Source of the DNA: Heligmosomoides polygyrus polygyrus
Taxonomy: Eukaryota; Nematoda; Chromadorea; Rhabditida; Heligmosomidae
Assembly (NCBI GenBank): GCA_947396885.1
Contig: OX377202.1
Location: 26,387,934 to 26,451,933 of the forward strand
Length of the DNA stretch: 64,000 bases
Direction: 5' to 3'
Shown: one piece after another, positions 43,768 to 52,549 of the stretch
Numbering within the stretch: position 1 is the first letter of the stretch
How the letters are laid out: the number at the start of each line of letters is the position of its first letter
Notes under the pieces: generated by a model
Told to the model about the DNA's origin: nothing
The model's database searches: none
The model's input: only the letters and a program-made list of their open reading frames with translations
Translations under genes and position numbers: made by a program

Positions 43768-44305
43768 TTGTCTTGTCACTTAACACAATGCGACTGTAGA
43801 GTCTCTGGAACGGTGTTCCTCATAACTTGCAGTCAATGCAACGAGGAATACATCGGTGAGACGGGCAGACCTTTTTGGGTTAGGCCTTTGTCATACCATC
43901 GCTCACCCCGAACGACGCCTAATGATATGTACTCATATCGATCCCGTCGCGCCGCCAGATCGATATGGGAGCATATCATTAGGCGTCGCTCGGGGTGAGC
44001 AATGGTATGACATAGGCCTTAGAGTGAAGGAGCACGCGTATGGACTGGACAAGTGCAAGGTCTCCACGCCTTTGGGGGAACACAGACTGCAAAGTCACAG
44101 TGGTGCAGTGGTTGGGATAGCGGTGACGATCCTAGCGCGTGAGTTCAATATCGCTGTGCGCAAAACCCTGGAGGCGTTGTTGATTGCGTTCAAGAATCCC
44201 GCGATCAACAGGAAAGAGAAACGGGTTGCAGTAACCCTGGAGCTGACCCCATTTGCCGAGCTCTTTGGGCTTGACCCTAGAGGACGCCAGCCGGACGGCC
44301 GCTGA
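43768..44305 (+). pseudogene. Penelope-like element, GIY-YIG endonuclease fragment
   Basis: The frame from 43768 reads CDCRVSGTVFLITCSQCNEE and then YIGETGRPFWVR, the N-terminal half of the GIY-YIG nuclease that Penelope-like retroelements carry after their reverse transcriptase. A 136-bp palindrome (43883-44018) interrupts it. The coding then resumes with VKEHAYGLDKCKVSTPLGEH and ILAREFNIAVRKTLEALLI, including the family Glu in RKTLEAL, to about 44280. The first catalytic Tyr is Phe here (VFLITC). A CGAAACGT-like tail with AATAAA follows near 44535. No RT domain is seen upstream, so this is a truncated copy. Confidence 0.8.
43883..44018. mobile_element. Palindromic MITE, TTA target duplication (PIF/Harbinger-like)
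   Basis: The ends GGCCTTTGTCATACCAT and the inverse of GGCCTATGTCATACCAT form arms of about 62 bases with a small loop. TTA lies at 43880-43882 and 44019-44021. Removing it restores the GIY-YIG frame (VR then VKEH), which proves insertion. A TTA duplication and GGCC-type termini are PIF/Harbinger features. The second member is at 46417-46468. Confidence 0.8.
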
Positions 44306-45030
44306 GGGGCTGGCCCGAGGGGAGAGTTCATTCACCCAGTCGTTCTCCATCCGAGGGTAACCATCCAGTCTTTCGGCTGTTTCCATAAGGTCAGTCGGGC
44401 TGCCTTACTCCCTATTCGTTTCATTCTCTCATTAACTTTTGAGACTCCTGTAGCTTGAAATGATCCTTGAACGAGTAATTTCTCAAACTCTTTTTGACTT
44501 TTCCAGACTCTAAAGAAGGCGGCTACGTTGAAACGTACGCCGAATAAAGCTTCGATAACAATCTTGGCTCAACAGCTTCACGACATCCTACACCACAGAT
44601 GGAATGGTTTCGTGATCCTTCAATGGCTTCCAGCTGTCGACCAAGAGCAACGTTTGCTGCCTAGTTTCAGGGTGTTCATGTGGGATACTCCTCTTTTGAT
44701 TCCACATTGATACCTTCTTGATCCTCTATCTCGATGCCCCGCATTGCGCATCTCGCAGGATGGATACAAAACTGTCGGGCATCTTCTTCTCTTCCCTTGT
44801 AGGAACGCGAGAAGTATCGGAAGGACCGAACTCCTCCAAAAGGTACGCCCACACAACAACATAGTTTGGAAGATAAGTCGGCAGTATTGTCCTTACCTAC
44901 CCGTGTTCTGAGAAAAATTCGGCCAGGTGGGTGCTGTTTAAGGCTCTGATCAGCAACATGTGAGTATGGGTGCTTTTCCATTGCGATTTGGCATAGAGAG
45001 CATTGGTTGATCGTGGCAGACCTTTTTTAG
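44306..45030 (+). other. Penelope-like 3' end and unassigned DNA
   Basis: CGTTGAAACGTACGCCG and AATAAAG at 44527-44550 mark the 3' tail type. The remainder has minus-strand frames with no recognised domain. Confidence 0.4.
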
Positions 45031-45039
45031 GAAGTGCAA

Positions 45040-45118
45040 AGATCCTGCACCACAGGGGAGTTGAACCACAAATCAACCCTCTCACCAGGACCCTCTATCC
45101 CCTGCGCCAGCACTGCTC
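45040..45118 (-). repeat. tRNA-like sequence, possible second SINE family
   Basis: On the minus strand, TGGCGCAGGGGATAGAGGG (A-box-like) is followed 35-40 bases on by GTGGTTCAACTCCCC (B-box-like). It differs from the main SINE family in sequence. No cloverleaf with a proper acceptor stem can be drawn, so a true tRNA gene is unlikely. Confidence 0.4.
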
Positions 45119-45335
45119 GGCCGACACCCAGTTTCAACCCTACTTAAGCTCTCTCTCTCTTGTGATTGGCCCCCTCTTCGTGCATCTAGAGGGCAAAGGA
45201 GCCTGCTATGAAAATGGTCCATAACTCCGTTCATGGATGCACACAGCAGAAGCAGAACACATATTTGGAATCAGCGTTCAAAGCCACATAAAGTGATATA
45301 CGTCTCATCTCAAAGTTCCATGGTCACTTAGTATA

Positions 45336-46416
45336 CTCCCTTGTCAGCTTTCGTGGTTTCTGGCGCTTTCACGGCCCACGCATATTGACGCTTCTTGTTA
45401 TTCCAATTCTTCAAATGTTATTCAAATGTAGACTGCCCTTGCAGATGTTTGGTTTCCGCATTATCTCTGCACGACGCTCTAATTAAAGAGCGGTTTATAG
45501 CTGGTTTGATGGCCACTCGTAGATCAGATGCTCTACCACAAATTTCCACTGTGCGTGGAATTCATTTCGTAATTTGGAGTCCATGAAAATTACGCGTGTC
45601 GTGAATCACAAGTGTCCGCGGCAGGCGACGGCACCAGGTGCGATAATTCCTTCAGCACCACGTCTTATGGAACTTCAGACTCCGGAAATTTCTTGCGTCC
45701 TGCTATGCGGTGGCTAGCATGACAAAAGGATGTTTAGGAACTTTTGCCCTCCCCCCCCCCCTTTTCCCCCACTGACTGGAATGACACCTCACGTCAATGC
45801 GGATAAACCTCAACAAGCCGAGCGCTTCATGTTTCATCGTGGGTTCTCTGCATCCCCACTCTCCACTTCGTGTCACAGGCGTGATGTTGTTGTCCTGAAC
45901 TTTGCAGTACAGCCTTGCTCCGTTCTTCTTAATGAACCTTGGCTCAGCCTTGTCTTGACATTGCGCTATCACACTAATTCATATGGGATACTGCACACAC
46001 TGTCAAAGGTAGAGAGCAATTTCCTACGAGTTAAGGTTGAACACCGCCACACTAACCAATGAGTGGCCCCAAGAGCAACCCGCAGGATTAACTTGGCCGC
46101 TACACCTGAGCGTTGTGCGCAGGCGAGCGTTAGCCAGGCAGCGTCATTGCGGTCACATCTGCGAGCTGTTCTGCGGTTCCCGCGCGTCATTCTGGTCGCC
46201 GTCCTCGTTCTTTTGCTGTAGTTGATGCGAAGTCGAGTCGCCGCTGCTTAATAGCAGTACCTGGTGGAAGATACTGCTGCGGAACAGTCGGGCGAGTACG
46301 TAATACAGAACGGCGGGTACTACTGTGAATGGCCGCTCGAGATGGCGGGAAATGAAGGCTGGTCCTTACGCGGGAAAGCGGCTGGAGTGTATCGCTGAAT
46401 TCTTGCGCTTGTCTTA
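45336..46416. other. No recognised gene
   Basis: A minus-strand frame at 45972-45703 reads protein-like (RFIKKNGARLYCKVQDNN) but has no family match I can name. A C homopolymer lies at 45752-45762. Confidence 0.3.
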
Positions 46417-46468
46417 GGCCTATGTTATATTTCGCCGACGACAGCGTTGCCGAAATATAGCATAGGCC
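46417..46468. mobile_element. 52-bp palindromic MITE, TTA target duplication
   Basis: GGCCTATGTTATATTTCG ... CGAAATATAGCATAGGCC is an almost complete palindrome flanked by TTA at 46414-46416 and 46469-46471. It shares its terminus with the 136-bp element at 43883-44018, so the two are long and short members of one family. Confidence 0.78.
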
Positions 46469-46640
46469 TTAGAGGAACCAACGGTCCGCGCTACCAGCCT
46501 GTCTCTTAAGAGTTGGAAGGGAAGGTCATGGCAGTTGTTCTTTTTAATCTTTCCAGAGCGACAGCATGGGTGATGAAGCTGACTTGTAAAACGGCACTAT
46601 GTGCCATGAGAAGCTTGAAAATATCTCGCGTAACTTAATA

Positions 46641-47160
46641 TTAGGATGTCAAATAAGTTCCCTCCGTTTTTTTCCACGATTCATTGCGATTCCTTGCCAA
46701 AAGCCTCATGCATGGCGCTACACAGCTTCCGAAAGAGAATGATTTGCTCCATCAGACCATATAATGCATTTTTATCCTGAATTGTGTCAATTTTTAGGTC
46801 GTTAAAGTGAAAAGTGGCCATCTGCGGCAGTTGCTTCTCTCCGCTTAGGTCTGGATTATTTGCGCAGTTTTTCGGAACATTTGGAAGACAATGTTCTGTA
46901 GTGCATGAATACGTGTTGATGTTATCTGTTGTCCCTTATTGATTTTTAGGCCATCAGATTGGAACGTCCGAACGAGAATTGAAGAATTGTTTTACCGACA
47001 GCTCCTGCTCTGTGGTTGGACTTTTTGCTTGGTGTTATATGTCTGTCGGAAGAGAATGTCTTGCACTGTAAGAATTTGTGTCGCGTTTATTGGCTCATGC
47101 TGATTTCTGTCGAATATCAACAAAATTCCAAAAAGAGAAAAATCATCTTCATCAACAACA
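46641..47160. repeat. Single arm of the mariner-derived palindromic element
   Basis: From TTAGGATGTCAAATAAGTTC at 46641 (TA before) the sequence follows the left arm of 59492-60434 over about 470 bases. Shared blocks include TCAATTTTTAGGTCGTT, CTCTCCGCTTAGGT, TTGATTTTTAGGCCATCA and GTTGGACTTTTTGCTTGG. It then runs into the centre and stops. The second arm is missing. Confidence 0.7.
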
Positions 47161-47374
47161 CACTCACTGTCATTCATTAAGTAAGAACACAGTCACTCTC
47201 ATTCATTCTTTATCGCAGCATTCTCGTTTCATCAGTTTTGAAATGGCGACTTGACTGAAATAGCGAAGGCTGCGAGTGTACGTTATTAATGCACATAAAA
47301 ATAATGTTTAGGATAAGGATTGAGAGTAAGAACGGAAGCCCATGAACTTCCTCCAAAGATTCTGCTTCATCCCT

Positions 47375-47490
47375 CCCAGACATGCGTGACCCAAATCACC
47401 TATCTCGGGGGAATAGAATGCTTGGTCACCCTGAGCAGGATCCAAACCAACCGGAGCCTCCTTCAACTGAGCTAATACGCTCCCCAAAAA
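47375..47490 (-). repeat. tRNA-like head of a degenerate SINE
   Basis: On the minus strand GTATTAGCTCAGTTGAAGGAG (A-box-like) and GGTTTGGATCCTGC (B-box-like) recall the SINE head. The rest of the element is not recognised. Confidence 0.4.
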
Positions 47491-47579
47491 ATATTGCAGA
47501 CAAATTTATGCACAATTTTTGTTTAAAGAAAAATGCAGGCAGGACTATCGATGAACATTGCGTTCGTGATCAGATTCAA

Positions 47580-48197
47580 CCCATTGACGACCGCGCGGGT
47601 CAATCTCGACCCGAAGCTTTTCGGTCGCGTAGGACCCCACGGGCCGATTTCGGCCCGCGGTTAAAGAACTGCTCGCTGCGGCCCATTTCTCGATTTTTTC
47701 ATGACTTACGACTATTCATTAAATATGTTGAATCTTACCAATGCTACCTGCCCAGTGATCCAAGAGTCATTTACTTCTAACGAAAGCTTCTATAACAAAA
47801 GAACACTGCACACTATTCAAGCTTCACAAAAATCGATACCATTCACGAACAGCTACTCATATCTTAAAAATGGTTATGCACAAAACAGCTAGTCACATTT
47901 CTAGTAAAAATTTTGAAAACAATCTAAACAAAAATATTACAAACACTTGTTACATCGTGTGTTCACCTCCTCGCATGATTCGTATCGAACTTGCACCCTT
48001 TTTTTGCAGACCTTCATATAGCATCAAAAACATACTCTAGGTTCTGCTTTCAAACCTGTTCCGGCCTTCTCCAATATTTGGGTAACATACTAATAGAGGG
48101 TTCATTTGGAATATCATGAAGTAGTGATTTCACGAGATTTGCGCGTCCGAGCGCTCCCACGCGGCAGGCGCGGATGCCATGCGCGGTCATCAATGGG
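47580..48197. mobile_element. piggyBac-like non-autonomous element
   Basis: CCCATTGACGACCGCGCG at 47580 is the inverse of the sequence ending CGCGCGGTCATCAATGGG-like at 48197. TTAA follows on the right (48198-48201) and TCAA precedes on the left, a one-base decay. TTAA target sites and CCC termini are piggyBac hallmarks. The 618-bp interior has subterminal GGGTCAATCTCGACCC-type hairpins and no transposase. Confidence 0.65.
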
Positions 48198-48679
48198 TTA
48201 AATAACCATGAAGGAACCGTCAGATTGGATTTTTAACATTTTACAGGTTGAACATGATTTCGCAACCTGAAAGGAGGTCTGTGTGGGCGTAGTCGTTTCA
48301 GTGTAGCACAATCTACTTCATCCATCGTACATTTTTAGGCGAAAAATGGTTTTCGGATATTTCGACTGACATTCAATGTGCTAAATCGGCGGAAAGCCAT
48401 GAAAAGGATGGAAATGGGCAGTGCAAGAGCCGTAACGTGATGGAAGCGGCAAGAGTGGCTGGAGAGCTGTCATTCCTTCCCTTCGAAAAACTGCAAATGG
48501 TGGGCGGCGTCGGAAGCGAGGACGCGAACGGCTCTTGCAGTGACCATCAGTCCCGAACCCTTACCCTCGTCCTTTCCTTGTTATTCTTGTTCCTGCCCTT
48601 TTGTTCAGGCTTCCCTTCCCGTTGTAGCAGCTCTGTCGAAAGCCGTGACCCTCAAGCAATGACGTCCATTAATCATTTA
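48198..48679. other. No recognised gene
   Basis: The frame 48437-48694 has a signal-like hydrophobic stretch (LVLSLLFLFLPFCSG) but no other support. Confidence 0.3.
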
Positions 48680-48860
48680 TTTGGTGCTCTCTGAGGTTGT
48701 TTCCCAGGTGCTCGTGAACGTTGATCAAACAAGGGTAGGGTCTGAAGCGTATGTCTGAATCGGCGCCTTCCGAGTTCTGGTGCCTCTTGGACGCCCGCGA
48801 TGCCTCCGCCCGTAGGCGCGTTGAAGCCCAGTGGATAGTGACGTTGCTTCATGTGAGGGA
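48680..48860 (-). repeat. Dispersed repeat fragment (family of 57600-57750)
   Basis: Read on the minus strand, CATCGCGGGCGTCCAAGAGG and GGCGCCGATTCAGAC match ATCGCGGGCGTACAAGAGAC and GGCGCCGATTCCAT at 57645-57695. Confidence 0.55.
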
Positions 48861-49079
48861 TGTTCGATTCTTCTGGACTTTTCCATTTCAAGTGGCTAGT
48901 TGAGGTTTGAGGGATCCTGGCGTCTGAACCATTTTCAGACGTTTTCTGTACATTTTCCAGCTGTACAGCTGCATGCTGTGGAGAGTAACTTTCTTACGAC
49001 TTGTTTATTACTGACCGATTTAGAAAGGCAATAAGAAAGCTATTCAACATAATGATATATAAGTATGCAACACTGCTCA

Positions 49080-49590
49080 GACAAATTATCGTTTGTAGCG
49101 GTCCATAATGGGAACGCGAACCGTGTACAAATCGCGGTTACGCCCACTCAGCATAATAGCTTTGTCCTCCAAACGATGGTGGTTACGCCCACCCCTGTAC
49201 AATAGCTCCACATGCTCAAGCTGATAGCTTCGTGGTGCTGTTTTGCTGCGGAGGGGCGGGGCCAGGAGCACAATAGCAGAATTGGAAGCACGATAGCAGC
49301 ATGTGCTGCTATCGTGCTTCTAGGAGGGCGATAGCTTCATTCTCCAAAAGCACAATAGCAGCACATGAAGCTGCCGCCTGGCGCGCTCTAATGCCATGCG
49401 TCGAGGGCGAGCGCAAGCAGCGCGTGCTACGATCGGAGTAGCACGCAATGCTATTGTGCTCCCAGAAGCACAATAACATCGCGAGGGGCCAGAGCAGCTG
49501 GGGACGTTGTGAAGCCACAGTAAGCGCCCTCCGAACACATGCGTTCAAGCGGCGCGAGCGGGCGCGCCGTTTGAACGTGTGCTGACAATT
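49080..49590. repeat. Reiterated AGCACAATAGCAGC region with palindromes
   Basis: The unit AAGCACAATAGCAGC or its inverse occurs at least six times. A perfect 17-bp-arm palindrome with a 2-base centre lies at 49285-49320. Another hairpin (GTTCAAGCGGCGCG/GGCGCGCCGTTTGAAC) lies at 49549-49575. Related units occur at 56440-56700. No protein is supported. Confidence 0.6.
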
Positions 49591-49679
49591 CGATGCTTCG
49601 GTCCGTGCGGAGTGGTGGTTCCGCTGCAATTTTTGATTGTGATTATATTTTCTTTTTTGTTTTGCTCTCCGACAGCTCC

Positions 49680-49772
49680 AATGGTAGGGGATGAAAGAGG
49701 GTGGGGGGGGGTGAATAAGGGTGAAAGAGGGGGGAGGGGTGAATAGGGGTGAAGGAGGGGTGAGGGGGACTC
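49680..49772 (+). repeat. G-rich minisatellite
   Basis: Degenerate repeats of GGGGTGAATAGGGGTGAAGG with runs of G up to nine. Four or more G-runs within short spacing could form a quadruplex on the plus strand. It lies about 130 bases before the GC-rich reading frame region. Confidence 0.65.
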
Positions 49773-49901
49773 CTCGAGGTAAAAAACTTCGAGGTCTTTG
49801 GTACAGTGGATGTGGCGATGCGATAGCATTGCGGTAGCATCCGAGTGTGGGAGGCCTTCATCTATCTTATTATTTATCCCCGGGCGGCGCTGCCAGGTTA
49901 A

Positions 49902-51557
49902 GACCGTAGGCGGGCCGCCCGTAGGGTGCTGAGTGCTTTTGACCATTTCAAGAAGAGCTCCCTTAGCTCCGTACGTCCTGAGAATTCGGCGTCCAACATC
50001 CATGAAGTCAGTGCGGCGTTCAAGCAGGCTGCCAAAGGAATTTTGGGGAAGCCATCCAGCGAGGAAGGGGATGTGGGCAACCACAATGACTTCCGTGTGA
50101 ACGTACGTCGTGATTGTATAGAGGCGAAAGGAGTTGAGTTTGATCCATGTTTGGACTTCACGGACCCCATTCTCAACCAACTGAATTTGCGAGTTCTGGC
50201 TGGCCACTATCCGATCGTGAGCGCCATGTACCAGGACCAACCTTCCAGCAAGTCCGGGCTTGGCACACAAGTGGATGTTCAGCCTAATTTTGACTTGAAC
50301 ACATCTCAGACCGTGGCCCGTTGGTATGAGAAACAGCTACACACGGAAGGATATCTGGCCTTCCAGGCTGCCCTCTGCCGACTCACAGTGGGACTGCCTT
50401 TAACGAGTACCTGGCCAGTTGGGTCGCTCCCGGGTGCAACACCTGGAGGCAGATCGTTTCGAACGGATGTTGAGACAGCTGCGCCACTACGGGCGTTGCT
50501 TCACACCATGGAATTTCGTGACCAATTTGCGTATCGCGCACCGTGGCGGCGATTGTACTGAGGAGTTTCCTAGCCAAATGGGACAAGTGCGTGCGATTTT
50601 GGGGGATGCTTATCAGCGAGCTTTTATCACTTGTTTGTCGAAGCACGAGAAGATTGGTGTCTCTGGAATAATCCTCCCGGAAGGGCAGCTCATAGATGAG
50701 GGGCGTGTAGCTCACTTCCTTGCGCGCCTCTTGGCAAACAATTTGGCGCCCGACACTGAGTTGATGAACGAAGTGAACACCGCCAACTGGTTCGTCTCCG
50801 GTGTAGGAGCTTACGTGCAGTCTGGCTAGCCAGATTCGGCAGGCCGACTACGCTCAAATGCTGGCTTTAACTAGCGACGGCGATTGCCATCAATTCGGCC
50901 GTTGAGGCGGCTCTGGGTTTTGACCAACCCGCGTTGCCACGCCTGCCCGAGCAGAGCCAGCCTGAGGACACAGGGAATGACGGGGTGGCTCTGAAGATGG
51001 GATTTGAGCCTGAGTCTTGGCAGGTGCCCAACCCTTCACCGTGCAGTGAGATTCACGCTATTGGTGTTTTTATGGAGCTACCCGCTTCGGTACAAGTCCG
51101 CAGAGAGAATGATCTCCCCTTGGGTCTAAAGGTCGGCTCAATTGCAGCCATCACCCTCAGCATGACTGAGGCCGAGCGCGTGCCAGGGATGGCCCTCGCA
51201 GCAGAAGTCTTTACGTCTCTGGTGTCTTTGATGGATGCAGGAGGGCTGACTCCCGAAGCTACTGATTCACAATATCAGGTGGCCTTTTCAACTAGAAAAT
51301 ACTGTCAGCGAAAACATCAGGAACAGGAACATGTTTTGCAGAGGACCGTGACCGCCCAGCTTAAGGAAGCACGGATAAACTTGCAGGAGGTATGGGAGGT
51401 ACAGCGGGCTATTCCGGAGCTGCCCTGTTCGTCGGACATTGTAAGGCACGCGATGAGGCCTGTCGCACTGATCCTCAGCATGATACGCCCACCCGCAGCG
51501 ACGGCGGCATTACAGAAATATAAAGTTGAAGATCCTCGCTTTGCTTTAATACGATGA
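49902..51557 (+). pseudogene. Intronless, frameshifted GC-rich coding region; candidate endogenous viral element
   Basis: Three long consecutive frames cover 1.65 kb: 49902-50561, then 50419-50829, then about 50880-51557. Each continues where the previous one decays. This implies one protein of at least 540 residues broken by about three indels. Its early part has DFTDPILNQLNLRVLAGHYP. The middle has RQLRHYGRCFTPWNFVTNLR and ANNLAPDTELMNEVNTANWF. The later part has HEQEHVLQ-like helices. There are no introns, no transposase or reverse-transcriptase motifs, and GC is well above the neighbouring DNA. I do not recognise the family. A capsid-like protein of an integrated RNA virus (toti-like) is my best guess from style only. 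It could equally be a retrotransposed or bacterial gene. Confidence 0.5.
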
Positions 51558-51640
51558 TACTCTGTAGACACGTATACGTCTTCGTCTGTCGCTTCGCAAC
51601 GTCTCATTAACAAAATGAAAATACTAAAATGAGAGATACT

Positions 51641-51952
51641 TCTGCGCCAACAAAATGAAAAGTACTTCCGCGGCGCGAGGCTTTTAGATGGAGGCTTTAT
51701 AAATGGCCTGACGTTTCGAGCGTGTCGTCGTCTTCGTAGGCCGAAAACCGTTTCGAAGACTCATCTTTGCAATCCACCTATTCGGATTTTTGAATTGGAT
51801 GAGCCGTATGGTCGGGTAACTTGCCAAAATGAGTCCTCGGAACGGTTTTTGGACTCTGAAGACGACGACACGCTCGAAACGTCTGGCATTAATAAAGTTT
51901 CCATCTAAGAGCCTGGTGCCAAAAAAGTACTTCTCATTTTGTTCACAACAGT
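51641..51952. repeat. Fold-back element containing Penelope-like tails
   Basis: 51645-51770 and 51825-51950 are reverse complements (AAAATGAAAAGTACTT, TTTTAGATGGA, GACGTTTCGAGCGTGTCGTC, CCGTTTCGAAGACTCAT) around a 55-base spacer. The right arm reads CGCTCGAAACGTCTGGC and AATAAAG on the plus strand, the same tail type as Penelope-like ends here. It is two tails head to head. Confidence 0.7.
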
Positions 51953-52549
51953 GCCGAGGTTTCAAGATCAAAGGACATGGAGTAGATTTTTCGCACTAAA
52001 TCCCACTGGTATATTTTTTGTCAATTATCTACCGCTTAGAAACGCCTCGCCCCATGCCAGAAGAAAACTAAACAACATCATTGTAAGAGCTCCCTCTCCT
52101 CACTATATCACATTCCTGTGTCATTGGATCACTTGCTGCGAAGCGATAAGACTGATATGCAGCTGCTGGTCATGTTGCTTTAGGCATATGTTGTTTTAAG
52201 TTATTATCGAGAATGTGTAAATACGTTGTTATCGAGAATTTTTTAGGTTGTTGTCGTGAGTGTGAATATGATAACACGTGTATAGGGTAGATGTATAGAA
52301 TAGATATATAGTGTTAGTGTATTGCAATGTTCTGTTATGAAGTTTTGGCCAATTAAGGTCTTTATGTTGAAGAAATTCTTAATAAATAAATTGAACAAGG
52401 ACATCGCAGACAGAAATACAATATTTCAAATATGCCATGGTATCGTGAATAACATATCACACGAAAGTTCGCCCCTTGGTGCTAATGCTGGTGCAAATGG
52501 TACTTGGCTTCTTAACATTCTCCCCATATGCTTAACAAATAATAATATT
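51953..52549. other. No recognised gene
   Basis: AT-rich, with no exon or named repeat. Short open frames only. Confidence 0.35.

Larger units (their letters stand above)
43365..45335. repeat. Long inverted repeat flanking a Penelope-like remnant
   Basis: 43365-43500 (AGGTGACCATGG, GTGGCTTTGAACGCTGATTCCAA, CCAATCACAAGAGAG, TTAAGTAGGGTT) reappears reversed at 45125-45335 with a 60-base length difference. The Penelope-like coding remnant lies between. This could be the element's own inverted terminal structure or an older repeat into which it inserted. Confidence 0.6.

Noticed and set aside
49080..49590. CRISPR-like array from repeated AGCACAATAGCAGC
   Set aside because: The units vary in spacing and orientation, there are no uniform spacers, and the genome is eukaryotic.
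49545..50270. 241-codon minus-strand frame
   Set aside because: It overlaps the plus-strand coding remnant and the G-rich repeat. Its residues are low-complexity (Pro/Ser from the minisatellite), so it is a shadow.
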